DNA of 64,000 nt, taken from the NCBI RefSeq assembly GCF_003063645.1, contig NZ_NESJ01000008.1, positions 1-64,000 on the forward strand. Direction: 5' to 3'. This document shows, in pieces, positions 17,844-29,568 of the stretch. The notes under the pieces were generated by a model. It was not told where the DNA came from, ran no database searches, and was given only the letters and a program-made list of their open reading frames with translations. This DNA comes from Limnohabitans sp. 2KL-51. Lineage in GTDB: Bacteria; Pseudomonadota; Gammaproteobacteria; Burkholderiales; Burkholderiaceae_C. The position numbers were made by a program, and so were the translations under genes. Each line of letters opens with the position of its first letter. The stretch's first letter is position 1.

Positions 17844-18989
17844 TTAGTTAACGATCTGCAGGGCAAGTTGCTTGTAATCGAGATGGGTAGCAGCAAACTC
17901 CGAATTCGCCCTTTTAAGCTGGTCTAGCCCAGCCTGATTTTCAACCACCTTCTTTAATACGGCGGGTAGTTCACTGGCATCTTTAAAAAGGAGGTCGTTA
18001 TCACCAACAAGCCAACGGTGGCTAGGAAGATCCTGCGCCAGTATTACGCAGCCATAGCCCATAGCCATCTGGGTGGTCACTGTTTGCCCAAAAGGCTGAA
18101 GAAAGCAGTCTGCCCCCGCCAGCACCGTGCGGAGTTTATCCGGTGTCTGCCATCCCAAGTCTAAAATTCTTGGGTCACTCTTAATAAGTGGCAGACAAAC
18201 GGCACACACGGCATCGGTCATCCTGCCTGCAATCACCAGTTTGAGATTAGGTGAAGGATTAGCACAAAATGCCTGGAGCGCTGCCTCAAGTTTCTTGGTG
18301 TGGTCCAGCTTGCCGGTTTGGGTGATGACGATGTCGGTTTCTAAAAAACCATTTCTTGCCCGGAAGTCAGCACGTCGATACGCAACAGTTTCAGGTGCTT
18401 CAATCGTACAGCCCAATGGGTACATTCTCGTTTTTTCACGTGGACTTTCGTAAAATTCAATAGCAAAATCTAGTGATTCAACCGTAATACACAGAACCTC
18501 GTGAATTTGGTCAACACATCTACGAAAAATTGGTTTGTAAAAGCGTTTGTGGAGTATCTCTCTTGAAAGCCATGTTCTGGCGCTGTTGTTGAAGTCTTCA
18601 TGACAATCAACAAAAAGTTTTACCCGTGGGTTATTTCGCGTATAGGCCGCCACGCTCAGTAGACCCCAAGCTGTTAAACCGTGAAAAAGAATGCAATCTG
18701 GTTGAAGTGTCTCTAAATATTCCCGGAGACCTTTCTGGGCGCGGATTTTTGTTGAAATCCAACCAAAAATTTTCCATGTATAAGGTAGGCGAGTAATTTT
18801 TGCGCCACATTGCAATTGGGTCGTACCAACTTTAGCTTCAACGATATGCTTCTGCTCCCCATAAGTTGTACTTGCAGCTATTACCGTTACAGTATGACCT
18901 AATCTCACATGTTCAGTTACCAATTCATTTTCTTGATATGTCAAACCATCCGTGAACGGACCGCAGATACAAATATGGACTATATTCAT
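17844..18989 (-). CDS. Glycosyltransferase family 4
   Basis: This is a 381-residue GT-B protein. The N-terminus NIVHICICGPFTDGLTYQEN fits family 4. The segment DIVITQTGKLDHTKKLEAAL near 215 is the start of the second Rossmann domain, and FLQPFGQTVTTQMAMGYG corresponds to the donor-site segment. The first Glu of the usual E-x7-E pair is not obvious, so activity or donor may differ. It lies 10 bases upstream of the deacetylase gene in the same operon. Confidence 0.7.
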   Translation of the reverse strand: MNIVHICICGPFTDGLTYQENELVTEHVRLGHTVTVIAASTTYGEQKHIVEAKVGTTQLQCGAKITRLPYTWKIFGWISTKIRAQKGLREYLETLQPDCILFHGLTAWGLLSVAAYTRNNPRVKLFVDCHEDFNNSARTWLSREILHKRFYKPIFRRCVDQIHEVLCITVESLDFAIEFYESPREKTRMYPLGCTIEAPETVAYRRADFRARNGFLETDIVITQTGKLDHTKKLEAALQAFCANPSPNLKLVIAGRMTDAVCAVCLPLIKSDPRILDLGWQTPDKLRTVLAGADCFLQPFGQTVTTQMAMGYGCVILAQDLPSHRWLVGDNDLLFKDASELPAVLKKVVENQAGLDQLKRANSEFAATHLDYKQLALQIVN

Positions 18990-19063
18990 GGATTGTTCTT
19001 ATATGTATTTTTTAATGAAAATTGCAGCCAATTGAAAATGGGGTAATATATTTATCTGTATCA

Positions 19064-20341
19064 TTAATGGCGCTCTGACTTTCCAATCATCAATAGCGCC
19101 ATTAATATAAAACCACCACCACTTAACATCGATGTAAATATAGATCCATTCAAAATTGAAAGACATAAGCCCGATAAAAGTATTGCGACTGCTTTTTGAT
19201 TGTATTCATGGCTGACTAATTTAATTGCTTGAAGAGAAAGAGCAACTAATAAAGACGAAATAATTATACCTGGTATCCCAAAGGCAGCAATACCATCAGT
19301 TGCCCAGAAATTTGCATTTAGATTTGCTACTTCCGATGAAAAAAATTCAAAGCCAATAATCTGTCCTAGTTGTAGTTGATATACTTTTCCAAAAATTTTA
19401 GCTATCGGACCTACATGAGTAAAGTATGTCCATCCATTTTCTGAAAAATATTCATAATAAATTGATATCATCCAACCGCCCGTACTGAGTGTCCGCATAA
19501 TTAAAAGTGATTTTAAGGTGTTTAATGATTCAAAATCCAATGCATACAGAAACCACATAGTTGAACCTAATATTAACCCAAGTAACTGGCTTGGGTTTCT
19601 ACTCTTGTCGACAAGTGCACCAACGATCATTGCTTGTATCGGCATCAAAAGAGCACTCTTAGCACCATTACCCATATATAGTATTAGAGATATAAATACT
19701 GCAACTGCTAATGGTAGCCACTGCTTGCGCAGCACAGCGACAGCCAAATAAAATGGTACCGACACACCCAACAACCACATGCTTAAATAACCCGACAATA
19801 CACTAGATGCATCACGAGAAGCAAATCTTAAATCATATACATCCGAGAATCTTACCAAATTCATATGAGACCTGTTTGTATCGATGAAGATAATCAATGA
19901 TACAACAGTAAATATTGCCACCAGAAGCTGGACGCGTGGTGTTGCAAAATCCAACTCTTTACTCTTTACACTATACCTAATTTCATTTTTTGTTGTCGCA
20001 AACTGTAGAATAAATTGACCTGTCATTAGTGTTAGCGCCACCAATACCAGATCATTAAATGGCATGATCCACATTGCACACATGGTAATTAAGGCTGGTA
20101 CGTATAGTAGCATATAAATAATAGACACCACACATACTATTGCATCATTCCGTGCGCGTTGCCAAATAGCTGGAATAATGGCTATTACATAAATAAACAG
20201 CCATTGCAACCATTCGCGATCTTCAAGGCGATAATACAGATATTCAAATGTTGGGTGCAAATAACTTATGTAAACTGCATGATAGCCTGCAGCAAAAAAT
20301 ATTACAGCTAGTATTCTTTTTAAGGTTTCAAGTTTAATCAT
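19064..20341 (-). CDS. Wzy-like O-antigen polymerase
   Basis: This is a 425-residue protein with about 11-12 membrane segments and a central periplasmic stretch containing RFSDVYDLRFASRD (around 160-180), the Arg-rich loop type seen in Wzy proteins. It is strongly AT-rich and adjacent to the Wzx-like flippase, the normal pairing. It would polymerise undecaprenyl-linked repeat units in the periplasm. Wzy sequences diverge strongly, so topology and context carry the assignment. Confidence 0.7.
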   Translation of the reverse strand: MIKLETLKRILAVIFFAAGYHAVYISYLHPTFEYLYYRLEDREWLQWLFIYVIAIIPAIWQRARNDAIVCVVSIIYMLLYVPALITMCAMWIMPFNDLVLVALTLMTGQFILQFATTKNEIRYSVKSKELDFATPRVQLLVAIFTVVSLIIFIDTNRSHMNLVRFSDVYDLRFASRDASSVLSGYLSMWLLGVSVPFYLAVAVLRKQWLPLAVAVFISLILYMGNGAKSALLMPIQAMIVGALVDKSRNPSQLLGLILGSTMWFLYALDFESLNTLKSLLIMRTLSTGGWMISIYYEYFSENGWTYFTHVGPIAKIFGKVYQLQLGQIIGFEFFSSEVANLNANFWATDGIAAFGIPGIIISSLLVALSLQAIKLVSHEYNQKAVAILLSGLCLSILNGSIFTSMLSGGGFILMALLMIGKSERH

Positions 20342-20365
20342 TTATTTCAATGCCTTTGATTGTAA

Positions 20366-21649
20366 TTATTTTTTTGCAAATAAATAACTGGCAAAATAAT
20401 CAATTGAATACATTGCAGCTGAAAGAACTGCTAATGCAGCAACAAAGCCTTGAATGCCTGTGCTGTTACTTGACATCCATAACAGTAAAGCGCATGTGCT
20501 TAAAGCGCGGATTAAATGCCAACTGATTGTATACCACCAAGCATTAACTATAATACTTGTCCGATCGAGTGGTGTAGTGATGAAACTGGTTGCTGCTGCA
20601 ATGCACAACCAAGGTGCTAACTCACCTGCTATTAGCCAACTTTCACCAAATATCAAAGGATATGCAAAAGGTGAGATAACGGATATACATGCGTACAGCG
20701 GTATTCCAATTTTACTTAGATTCAATGCAGTATTAACAAGTAATGATTTGAAATTTTTACCGTCATTATGTAATTGACACGCTCGTTGGTAATAGACCTG
20801 ACCAATTGCTTGCCCAATAAGCGTTGAAGGGAGATACAATGTGGAAATCACAAGTCCATACTGTCCCAGTGCGCCTGTGCCATATCGGTCAGCGATGTAT
20901 ATCAGTGGAGCAAAACCTGTAATCAAGGAAATTAAGTTAGACGCTGACGTAGAAAAAGCCATCTTTTTAATTGCATTGGAAATTGGCTGTTCTTTAAACT
21001 TCCAAAAGCCTGGTGACAATGTTTGGATATCTTGTACAAGCCAAATTATTTTTCCGCTTGCATTTACTAATGTAGCAAGTATCAACCCTATGATGTTTGG
21101 AAGTGCTAAAGCTCCGCCTAACGTGCAAGCTACATATGCGCATCGCCCGATAAACTCTGCGGTTGCCGATGTACGAAAGTTACCTTTTCTTTGCACCACT
21201 TGCTGTAACCCAACAGCTAACGAAAGGACCCAAGCTGTAACCGGGGCCAACCAGAGCCAACCCACCATGCTGCCTTGGGCTTGAAGCCATGGCCAATAAC
21301 CCGGCAGTACGACTAGAAGTGGCGTCAAGAAAAAAACATGAATAGCACCAAGGCGAAAGACTAGTCCAAGCACGCGATGAGACTCATTTTGGTCTGCTGG
21401 CAACATGACCAAATATTCAAAGCGCAGCGTTATCAATATGGCTAAACCGGCTACGAACTGAGTAAAAAGATTGAGTGCAGCAAAGTCGCTTGGGCTATAG
21501 AGCCGCGTAAGCAATGGCATTGCTGCAATGCCGATAACTTGTGCTGCTGTGTTACCGGATGCCTGCAAAAGCACATCACGCAAGTACTTTGACGCCGCTA
21601 GTGTGCGGCGCACTCGCGCAGCGATAGCGTCAGTTAGTGACACGAACAA
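20366..21649 (-). CDS. Wzx-like oligosaccharide flippase
   Basis: This is a 427-residue polytopic protein of the polysaccharide-transport/MATE-like group. The N-terminal segment has GNTAAQVIGIAAMPLLTRLY followed by SPSDFAALNLF, the conserved first helices of RfbX/Wzx proteins. About 12 hydrophobic helices follow. It would flip the lipid-linked repeat unit across the inner membrane for the neighbouring Wzy. Its 5' end overlaps the aminotransferase 3' end by 20 bp. Confidence 0.85.
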   Translation of the reverse strand: MFVSLTDAIAARVRRTLAASKYLRDVLLQASGNTAAQVIGIAAMPLLTRLYSPSDFAALNLFTQFVAGLAILITLRFEYLVMLPADQNESHRVLGLVFRLGAIHVFFLTPLLVVLPGYWPWLQAQGSMVGWLWLAPVTAWVLSLAVGLQQVVQRKGNFRTSATAEFIGRCAYVACTLGGALALPNIIGLILATLVNASGKIIWLVQDIQTLSPGFWKFKEQPISNAIKKMAFSTSASNLISLITGFAPLIYIADRYGTGALGQYGLVISTLYLPSTLIGQAIGQVYYQRACQLHNDGKNFKSLLVNTALNLSKIGIPLYACISVISPFAYPLIFGESWLIAGELAPWLCIAAATSFITTPLDRTSIIVNAWWYTISWHLIRALSTCALLLWMSSNSTGIQGFVAALAVLSAAMYSIDYFASYLFAKK

Positions 21650-22757
21650 GCAATGTTGTTAGTACACCTAGGACAGTTTGTTGGTCTGCTGCTGTTAGAT
21701 CTGCACTCATAGGCAAGCTCATCACCCGCTGCGCGACTGCGTCACCCACGGGCAGTTGCACGCTGGCGTCGGCCACGGCGGGTTGTTTGTTCAGGGGGAT
21801 GGGGTAGTGCACGGCGGTGGGGATGCCGGCTTGTTTCAACTGTTCTTGCAGGGCTTCGCGGTCAGCTACTTGGACGGTGTATTGGGCCCAGGCGCTTGTG
21901 TTGTGGGGTTCGATGTGGGGGGTGATGAGGGATACAGAAGATGGATCCACGCCTTCGCGGGGATGACATTTGAGGAGTTCGTTGTAGGTGTCGGCCACGC
22001 GTTGGCGTTGAGCCAGTTCTTCGTCCAGCACGGCCAGTTTGGGCAGGATGATGGCCGCTTGCAAGGTGTCCAGGCGGCTGTTGACACCTACGCGCACATG
22101 GTGGTAACGGCGGTCCTGGCCGTGGCGGGCGATTTGGCGCATGACTTTGGCCAGTTCGTCGTCGTTGGTGAAAATGGCCCCGCCGTCGCCATAGCAGCCC
22201 AGGGGTTTGCTGGGGAAGAAGCTGGCGCACGCAATGGTGCTGAGGTTGCAGCTCTTGCGGCCCTTGTACGTTGCGCCAAAACTTTGGGCCGCGTCTTCAA
22301 TCACCGGGATGCCGTGTTTGGCTGCGATGGCGTTGATGGCGTCAAAGTCGGCGCATTGGCCGTACAGGCTCACGGGCACGATGGCTTTGGTTCGGGGGGT
22401 GATGGCGGCTTCGAGCAGGGCCGGGTCCAGGTTGTAGGTGCGTGGGTCGATGTCCACATACACCGGTTTGGCCCGCAGCAGGGCCACGGTCTCGGCGGTG
22501 GCGATGTAAGTAAAGCCGGGGGTGATGACTTCGTCCCCCGGGCCAATGCCCAGCGCCATTTGCGCAATTTGCAGTGCGTCGGTGCCGTTGGCCACGGTGA
22601 TGCAGTGCTTGGACCCGGTGTAGGCGGCCAGTTTTTCTTCCAGCTCGGCCACTTCAGGGCCGAGGATGTATTGGCCGTGGTCCAGCACGCGCTGGATGCC
22701 GGCATCGATGTCGGCCTTGAGGCGCTGGTATTGGGTTTTAAGGTCGATGAAGTCCAT
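21630..22757 (-). CDS. wbpE: WbpE-like PLP aminotransferase (DegT/DnrJ/EryC1)
   Basis: This is a 375-residue sugar aminotransferase. ANGTDALQIAQMALG near 55-70 and the PLP-lysine segment ACASFFPSKPLGCYGDGGA near 178-196 are diagnostic, as is EDAAQSFGA near 155. In the WbpA-B-E-D pathway it converts UDP-3-keto-GlcNAcA to the 3-amino sugar. Around residues 263-275 it has a stretch reading CHPREGVDPSS, which is the translation of a palindromic genomic repeat (21941-21968) apparently inserted in frame. A truncated sister copy of its 5' end lies at 24260-24397. Confidence 0.9.
   Translation of the reverse strand: MDFIDLKTQYQRLKADIDAGIQRVLDHGQYILGPEVAELEEKLAAYTGSKHCITVANGTDALQIAQMALGIGPGDEVITPGFTYIATAETVALLRAKPVYVDIDPRTYNLDPALLEAAITPRTKAIVPVSLYGQCADFDAINAIAAKHGIPVIEDAAQSFGATYKGRKSCNLSTIACASFFPSKPLGCYGDGGAIFTNDDELAKVMRQIARHGQDRRYHHVRVGVNSRLDTLQAAIILPKLAVLDEELAQRQRVADTYNELLKCHPREGVDPSSVSLITPHIEPHNTSAWAQYTVQVADREALQEQLKQAGIPTAVHYPIPLNKQPAVADASVQLPVGDAVAQRVMSLPMSADLTAADQQTVLGVLTTLLVRVTN
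21941..21968. repeat. Repeat A-like palindrome inside wbpE
   Basis: The sequence from atggatcc to ggatgaca, with CGCCTTCGCGG in the middle, has the GGATGAC and GGATCC ends of the dispersed repeat A family of this window. It is read in frame within the aminotransferase gene. It sits in the loop before the segment that normally leads into the Pro-His-x-x-Pro-His region of this family. Confidence 0.65.
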
Positions 22758-22778
22758 GGCTGCCTGGATTTGATGAGG

Positions 22779-24128
22779 TTAATTAAAGAATCTTTTAAAA
22801 ACCATAACAATGGTATTTAATGGGGACAATAGTCCATATCCATTCTTGAGGTATTCTTGTGGTGAAAAAAATCTACCAAATTTGACATTGGCATCCACAT
22901 ATTCTGTTTTGTATCGTCCATTTACTGCTGTTGCGTTGTATCCGTAGTCGTTGCTAAAAATAAAGTCCAGCACATCCGATTTCATCGCAATATCAAAATC
23001 AACATCATTGTTTAAAATTTTGAAACCTTTGATATAAGATAATTCAATTTTAATCAATGCATCAGTAATTTCAATTTTTAATGGTTTTATGAAACCGAAA
23101 AACTCTAAAATTTGAGGTGCTATTAAAAAATTGGAAAATGTTTTATTGCGAAATTTTTTGAATTTTTTTTCTAAAAAATCGGCACCAATTGTACTGTCAC
23201 TATTAATATTGGGCTGTATTTTATTCATCAAATCATTCCAGTGCTGCTCAGCCATTTTTGTTGATACCTGTAATTTATTTCTAATCTCAAATCCGTTTTT
23301 TAGAATTAGCTGATCATATGGTTTCATAAAAAATATATTTTCTTGCAAAAGCATGAGTTGTTCTGCAACCCGCAATTTTTCAGGCGTATTTTGTTCATCA
23401 TTAAGGTAAAAATTGTCAGAGTGGCTAAAATATATAAAAGAAGCGAACGGAATTACAATGTTCGGCTTTAAAATTTCAGCCTGAATTTGAATTCGCTCAA
23501 ATTTTTCTTGTGCAACTTTTGATCTATATTCTTTATCGGATTCATTGCCTACCCAATTTGCATAGCCAAATTGTGTAAACAAAATATCAATTTTGCTCGA
23601 TATTTTATTTGCAATATCAAATGCTGCATCTGAATTATTTACTACGCAATCATTTAAATTTAAGAGACATATATCGGCGCATCGAATCCAGCAATATGAA
23701 TCTCCTGAGTGATATTTCCAATTTTTAATTTCGAAATTTGTACTCAGGTGAAAGGATTGCCCATCATTTAGCTCCAACACTTTAAAATTGTCTTTTCTTA
23801 AAAAGTTACCAATACGTCCATCCAATGTTTTTTGATATAAAAATGTTAGATCAATTTTTTCATTTTTTAATTTTTTAATGAAAGGAACCGAAAAATGATC
23901 GGAGTGTTCATGCGAGAACCAAATAAATATTTTTTTATTGCTATCAACTAGTTTTTTGATTACATCACAATTTTTAATACTCGTATCTAACAAGTTCCAG
24001 CCTTGATTAAATGCCGCGCCTTCATACCATGGGTCAATCAGTAAAACTGAATCATTGTTTTCAATCATGAAAGAAGCATGATTGAGGAATGTTAGCTTTG
24101 GTAAGGAGTTAACCATTTGATATCTCAA
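22779..24128 (-). CDS. Metallo-beta-lactamase-fold hydrolase of unknown role
   Basis: This is a 449-residue protein. Residues 1-250 form an MBL domain with SHEHSDHF near 72-79 (HxHxDH metal motif) and an upstream LLIDPWYEG strand. The rest is unassigned. It resembles the MBL part of UlaG/CMP-sugar-hydroxylase-like proteins, but no Rieske motif is visible. It is very AT-rich and sits between the truncated and the full-length copies of the aminotransferase gene, so it was probably brought in by recombination. The function in glycan synthesis is not known. Confidence 0.65.
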   Translation of the reverse strand: MRYQMVNSLPKLTFLNHASFMIENNDSVLLIDPWYEGAAFNQGWNLLDTSIKNCDVIKKLVDSNKKIFIWFSHEHSDHFSVPFIKKLKNEKIDLTFLYQKTLDGRIGNFLRKDNFKVLELNDGQSFHLSTNFEIKNWKYHSGDSYCWIRCADICLLNLNDCVVNNSDAAFDIANKISSKIDILFTQFGYANWVGNESDKEYRSKVAQEKFERIQIQAEILKPNIVIPFASFIYFSHSDNFYLNDEQNTPEKLRVAEQLMLLQENIFFMKPYDQLILKNGFEIRNKLQVSTKMAEQHWNDLMNKIQPNINSDSTIGADFLEKKFKKFRNKTFSNFLIAPQILEFFGFIKPLKIEITDALIKIELSYIKGFKILNNDVDFDIAMKSDVLDFIFSNDYGYNATAVNGRYKTEYVDANVKFGRFFSPQEYLKNGYGLLSPLNTIVMVFKRFFN

Positions 24129-24259
24129 TAACTTTTAATTTAAATTTTTAAAACTATAGGAACCAAGAAAATTGCTCATAAAAAATATCTTGTGTTCCAA
24201 CTGATGTGTCACTGGTTGCACATTTAATTGCAAAAGATGGTGCAGTACGTGACTTCGAT

Positions 24260-24397
24260 TTAATTTGGCAGCTTTTCTTCAAGCTCGGCCACTTCGGGGC
24301 CGAAGATGTATTGGCCGTGGTCGAGCATGCGCTGAATGCCGGCGTCAATCTCGGACTTGAGGCGTTGGTATTGGGTTTTGCGGTCGATGAATTCCAT
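24260..24397 (-). pseudogene. Truncated WbpE-like aminotransferase (first 43 codons)
   Basis: The minus-strand frame from ATG 24397 reads MEFIDRKTQYQRLKSEID and continues as a close sister of the intact WbpE N-terminus. It then runs out of homology after EEKL and stops at 24260-24262. It lies 25 bases after the WbpD-like gene, where wbpE would be expected. It differs from the intact copy at several residues, so it is a diverged homologue, not a recent exact duplicate. Confidence 0.85.
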
Positions 24398-24421
24398 TGC
24401 GGTGGCTTTCGTTTGGGCGGG

Positions 24422-25003
24422 TCAGGCTGCGCGTGTGAGCGTGTCGCCTTGCAAGCTGTAACTGGCACCAGTGTGGGGGCAGGTGGCTGAGCCCTGACCT
24501 TGCAGCGGCAACGGAATTTGTTCGCCAAACTGGCTCATCCAGCCCACTTGGCGGGCGGGTACACCGACCATGAGGGCGTAGGGTTTCACGTCTTTGTTGA
24601 CCACTGCGCCTGCGCCCACAAAGGCATATTCACCAATGGTGACGCCGCAGACCACGGTGCAGTTGGCGCCAAGGGTTGCCCCTTTTTTGACCAAGGTGTT
24701 GCGGTATTCGTTTTTGCGCTCGATCAGGGCTCGGGGATTATGCACGTTGGTAAACACCATGCTGGGGCCGCAGAAGACGCCTTCTTCGAGCGTGACGTTG
24801 TCGTACACGCTGACGTTGTTTTGCACTTTGCAGCGGTCGCCAATGGTGACTTGGTTGCCGATAAACACGTTTTGGCCAAGTGACACACCTTGGCCGATTT
24901 TTGCGCCACCACACACATGGACAAAGTGCCAAATGCGGGAGCCTGCGCCAATTTGTGCGCCTTGGTCGACGATGGCCGATGGATGGATGGTGAACTGTTG
25001 CAT
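24422..25003 (-). CDS. wbpD: WbpD-like UDP-3-amino-GlcNAcA N-acetyltransferase
   Basis: This is a 193-residue left-handed beta-helix acetyltransferase. [20 protein letters not shown] opens the hexapeptide repeats, and FTNVHNPRA near 85 and [20 protein letters not shown] near 103 are the WbpD/WlbB signatures. It uses acetyl-CoA to make UDP-GlcNAc(3NAc)A. Residues after 160 form a GC-rich tail, [20 protein letters not shown], common to betaproteobacterial homologues. It is followed by the broken wbpE copy. Confidence 0.9.
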   Translation of the reverse strand: MQQFTIHPSAIVDQGAQIGAGSRIWHFVHVCGGAKIGQGVSLGQNVFIGNQVTIGDRCKVQNNVSVYDNVTLEEGVFCGPSMVFTNVHNPRALIERKNEYRNTLVKKGATLGANCTVVCGVTIGEYAFVGAGAVVNKDVKPYALMVGVPARQVGWMSQFGEQIPLPLQGQGSATCPHTGASYSLQGDTLTRAA

Positions 25004-25006
25004 GTT

Positions 25007-26863
25007 TTATTTAGCTATCGAATATTTTTTGAATTCATTAATTAACAATGCGCCATAACGTTTCGATCCTATTTCATTCAAATGATGTTCATCATGATAG
25101 ATAAGATCTCCGCTGTTAAATGGCAAGTCATTAAAAAAAACATCTTTAGATAAATCTATAAATTTTACATTTGAATACTGAGCTGACATTTTTCGCATCA
25201 ATTCATTGGCTTCATGCCAATCTGTATCCATTTGAGTTGGCACTCGCACACCCAAATGTGAAACGTGTGCTACTCTTTGTGGGTTACTTTTCATCTTCGG
25301 CACTTGAGCAAGCACCCAAATATTTTTCTTATTATTTCTGGCGTACCGCAATAAGTTTTTAATTAATTTATGATTTTTCGGGTTTTGCAACTGATATGAC
25401 CACATGCCTGCCAGAATGATATTTTTAGATTTTTTAATCAATGGATCAATCACTTTAATCTGACTGAGACATTGTGCGCGAGAATATTCTGGTATTTGCA
25501 TTAAATCGAATCCGATAATTGGCAAACAACTGCTGGCTGTGATGACTTCAACTTTTATGTCTAATTCTTTACCAAATGTATCTGCGGCGAGGTTTAGTTG
25601 CGCAGCATGACTGTCGCCGATTAATAATATTCTCCTCTCTGAGGATTTACTACCACGATCACAAATGGGCAATATTTTCCCGTGACAAATGGTTTCAGGA
25701 TCTGCATACCTTTTATATTCAATTGGCAAATCAGGGACTTTTGAATTGATTTCTTGGGCAAATACTATAGGTGAAATACCCAAGCAAATCACTGGTGTAA
25801 TTTTTATGAAATTAAAAAGATAGGTCTTTTTAATATTCAGTCTACATTTACTTTCAATAAACATCCAAGATAAATAGCCAGCAACTGCGACAAAAAATGC
25901 GTATCCAAAAATAAGGTCTAGCGTCCAATCAAAATTGCCGTATATGTAACGCCCATACGCAAGAATTGGCCAGTGCCAAAGATAGATTGAAAAAGACATA
26001 AGCCCAATGAGCTGGACAGTTGGTGTGCCGAGTAGTTTGAATATCCAGCCGCTTTGAATTTCTGCAGTTATGACAAGTGCAACACCCAAGCAAATTATGG
26101 CTGCTGTAGCTGGCGAAAATTGATCGCTATTAATAAAACTAATGGAATACAATATCAAAACAAAGCCAGTAAGAGCAAAAAATATTTGATTATTTTTGAT
26201 CCACTCAAATTTATATTTATTTAAAATAATAGCAAGTGAGCAACCCAGCAAAAACTCAGGCGCTCGCAGAAATAATGAATAATACAGCGACTGACTGTTG
26301 TTGCTCGCTCGCCAAATCAACTCTGCGGCAACAAAACCGGAAACACTAACTATTAATAAGAACCATACAAAATTCAGCCGTTTGCTGAGCATAAAAATGA
26401 TGGGGAACAACAAGTAAAATTGCATTTCTATAGCCAATGACCATGTATGCAACAAGGGTTGTAGGTTCATTTTTGGAGAAAAATAGTCTCCGTAACTTGA
26501 AAAATATTGATTTGAGAAAAACAAAATGGCTTCAAGCCATGAAGTCTTGAATTGAGTAAAATTTTCTCTGGTAAATACAATTGACGTTGCAATACCGATA
26601 ACGCCCAACATCACAATGTAGGCGGGTACTATTCTAAAAAAACGCTGAAGCCAAAACTTCCATACGTTTATTTTTTCTTGAATAAGTAGTGACTGTGTAA
26701 TCACAAAACCTGAAATGACGAAAAACATGTCCACGCCCAGATAGCCGCCAAGCAGCCACTTCGGATTCATATGGCATATGACGACGGCCAATATGGCTAT
26801 CGCACGCAGTGCTTGAATATCAGGCCGTAGCAAGCTTTTTTGGCCTGCATCCATCATTTGCAT
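25007..26863 (-). CDS. Membrane acyltransferase with SGNH domain (OafA-like)
   Basis: This is a 618-residue protein. Residues 1-350 are an acyltransferase-3 domain with RPDIQALRAIAILAVVICHM near the start (the RxxR and catalytic-His context) and about ten helices. Residues 405-618 are a periplasmic SGNH hydrolase-like domain with LLIGDSHAAQL near 411 and YHDEHHLNEIG near 595. Such fusions O-acetylate surface polysaccharides. It is AT-rich between GC-rich pathway genes. The start at codon 1 or the ATG at codon 4 are both possible. Confidence 0.88.
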   Translation of the reverse strand: MQMMDAGQKSLLRPDIQALRAIAILAVVICHMNPKWLLGGYLGVDMFFVISGFVITQSLLIQEKINVWKFWLQRFFRIVPAYIVMLGVIGIATSIVFTRENFTQFKTSWLEAILFFSNQYFSSYGDYFSPKMNLQPLLHTWSLAIEMQFYLLFPIIFMLSKRLNFVWFLLIVSVSGFVAAELIWRASNNSQSLYYSLFLRAPEFLLGCSLAIILNKYKFEWIKNNQIFFALTGFVLILYSISFINSDQFSPATAAIICLGVALVITAEIQSGWIFKLLGTPTVQLIGLMSFSIYLWHWPILAYGRYIYGNFDWTLDLIFGYAFFVAVAGYLSWMFIESKCRLNIKKTYLFNFIKITPVICLGISPIVFAQEINSKVPDLPIEYKRYADPETICHGKILPICDRGSKSSERRILLIGDSHAAQLNLAADTFGKELDIKVEVITASSCLPIIGFDLMQIPEYSRAQCLSQIKVIDPLIKKSKNIILAGMWSYQLQNPKNHKLIKNLLRYARNNKKNIWVLAQVPKMKSNPQRVAHVSHLGVRVPTQMDTDWHEANELMRKMSAQYSNVKFIDLSKDVFFNDLPFNSGDLIYHDEHHLNEIGSKRYGALLINEFKKYSIAK

Positions 26864-26890
26864 ATTTGGATGGTGAACAATAACCGGGGC

Positions 26891-29159
<2,269 letters not shown>

Positions 29160-29163
<4 letters not shown>

Positions 29164-29525
29164 GTGCTTTGGGGCTGGTCGGCGCTGGGTTGCGCAGTTT
29201 CGGACTGCAGGAGCTCGATTTCGGCTTTGAGCGCTTCAAATTCCTGCATTTTGCGTTGCAAAAATCGGCCCGTGAGGGCGGCTTTTTGGGCGATGCCGCT
29301 GGGGGTCAACACGTAGATGTAGCCGAATTTGTTTTTCGATTGGCTGAAGTTCTGCATCTTGACCCAGCCTTTGTCGATGAGCGCCCGCAGGCAGTAGTTC
29401 AGGCCGCTGGAGCTGATGCCCAGTTGGCTGGCGATCTCGCGCTGCGTCAGGTCGGGGTTGTCTTGCAGCATGCGCAGCACCCGGTAGTTGGTGTCTTCTT
29501 GCAGCTGGGATCGGCGGGTGGTCAT
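29160..29525 (-). CDS. MarR-type EPS-associated transcriptional regulator, copy 1
   Basis: This is a 121-residue winged-helix protein of the EPS-associated MarR group. The core reads YRVLRMLQDNPDLTQREIAS then a recognition helix with SSSGLNYCLRALIDKGWVK, and a C-terminal coiled-coil-like tail (LQRKMQEFEALKAEIELLQ). Homologues stand first in exopolysaccharide operons. It is translationally coupled to wbpA. Two paralogues lie at 30057-30482 and 34869-35234; copies 1 and 2 are nearly identical over the first 95 residues. Confidence 0.88.
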
Positions 29526-29530
29526 GGGGG

Positions 29531-29561
29531 GGATGGATCCCGGGTCGGGGCCCGGGATGAC
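29531..29561. repeat. Repeat A, copy 1
   Basis: Palindromic GGATCCCGGGTCGGGGCCCG followed by GGATGAC, just upstream of MarR copy 1. It could form a strong hairpin in the leader of the wbpA operon. Confidence 0.7.
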
Positions 29562-29568
29562 GGGGGCG

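Noticed and set aside
24154-24528. 124-codon minus-strand frame across the wbpD/MBL junction
   Set aside because: It runs out of frame over the wbpD tail and the wbpE remnant; the remnant's real frame is 24260-24397.
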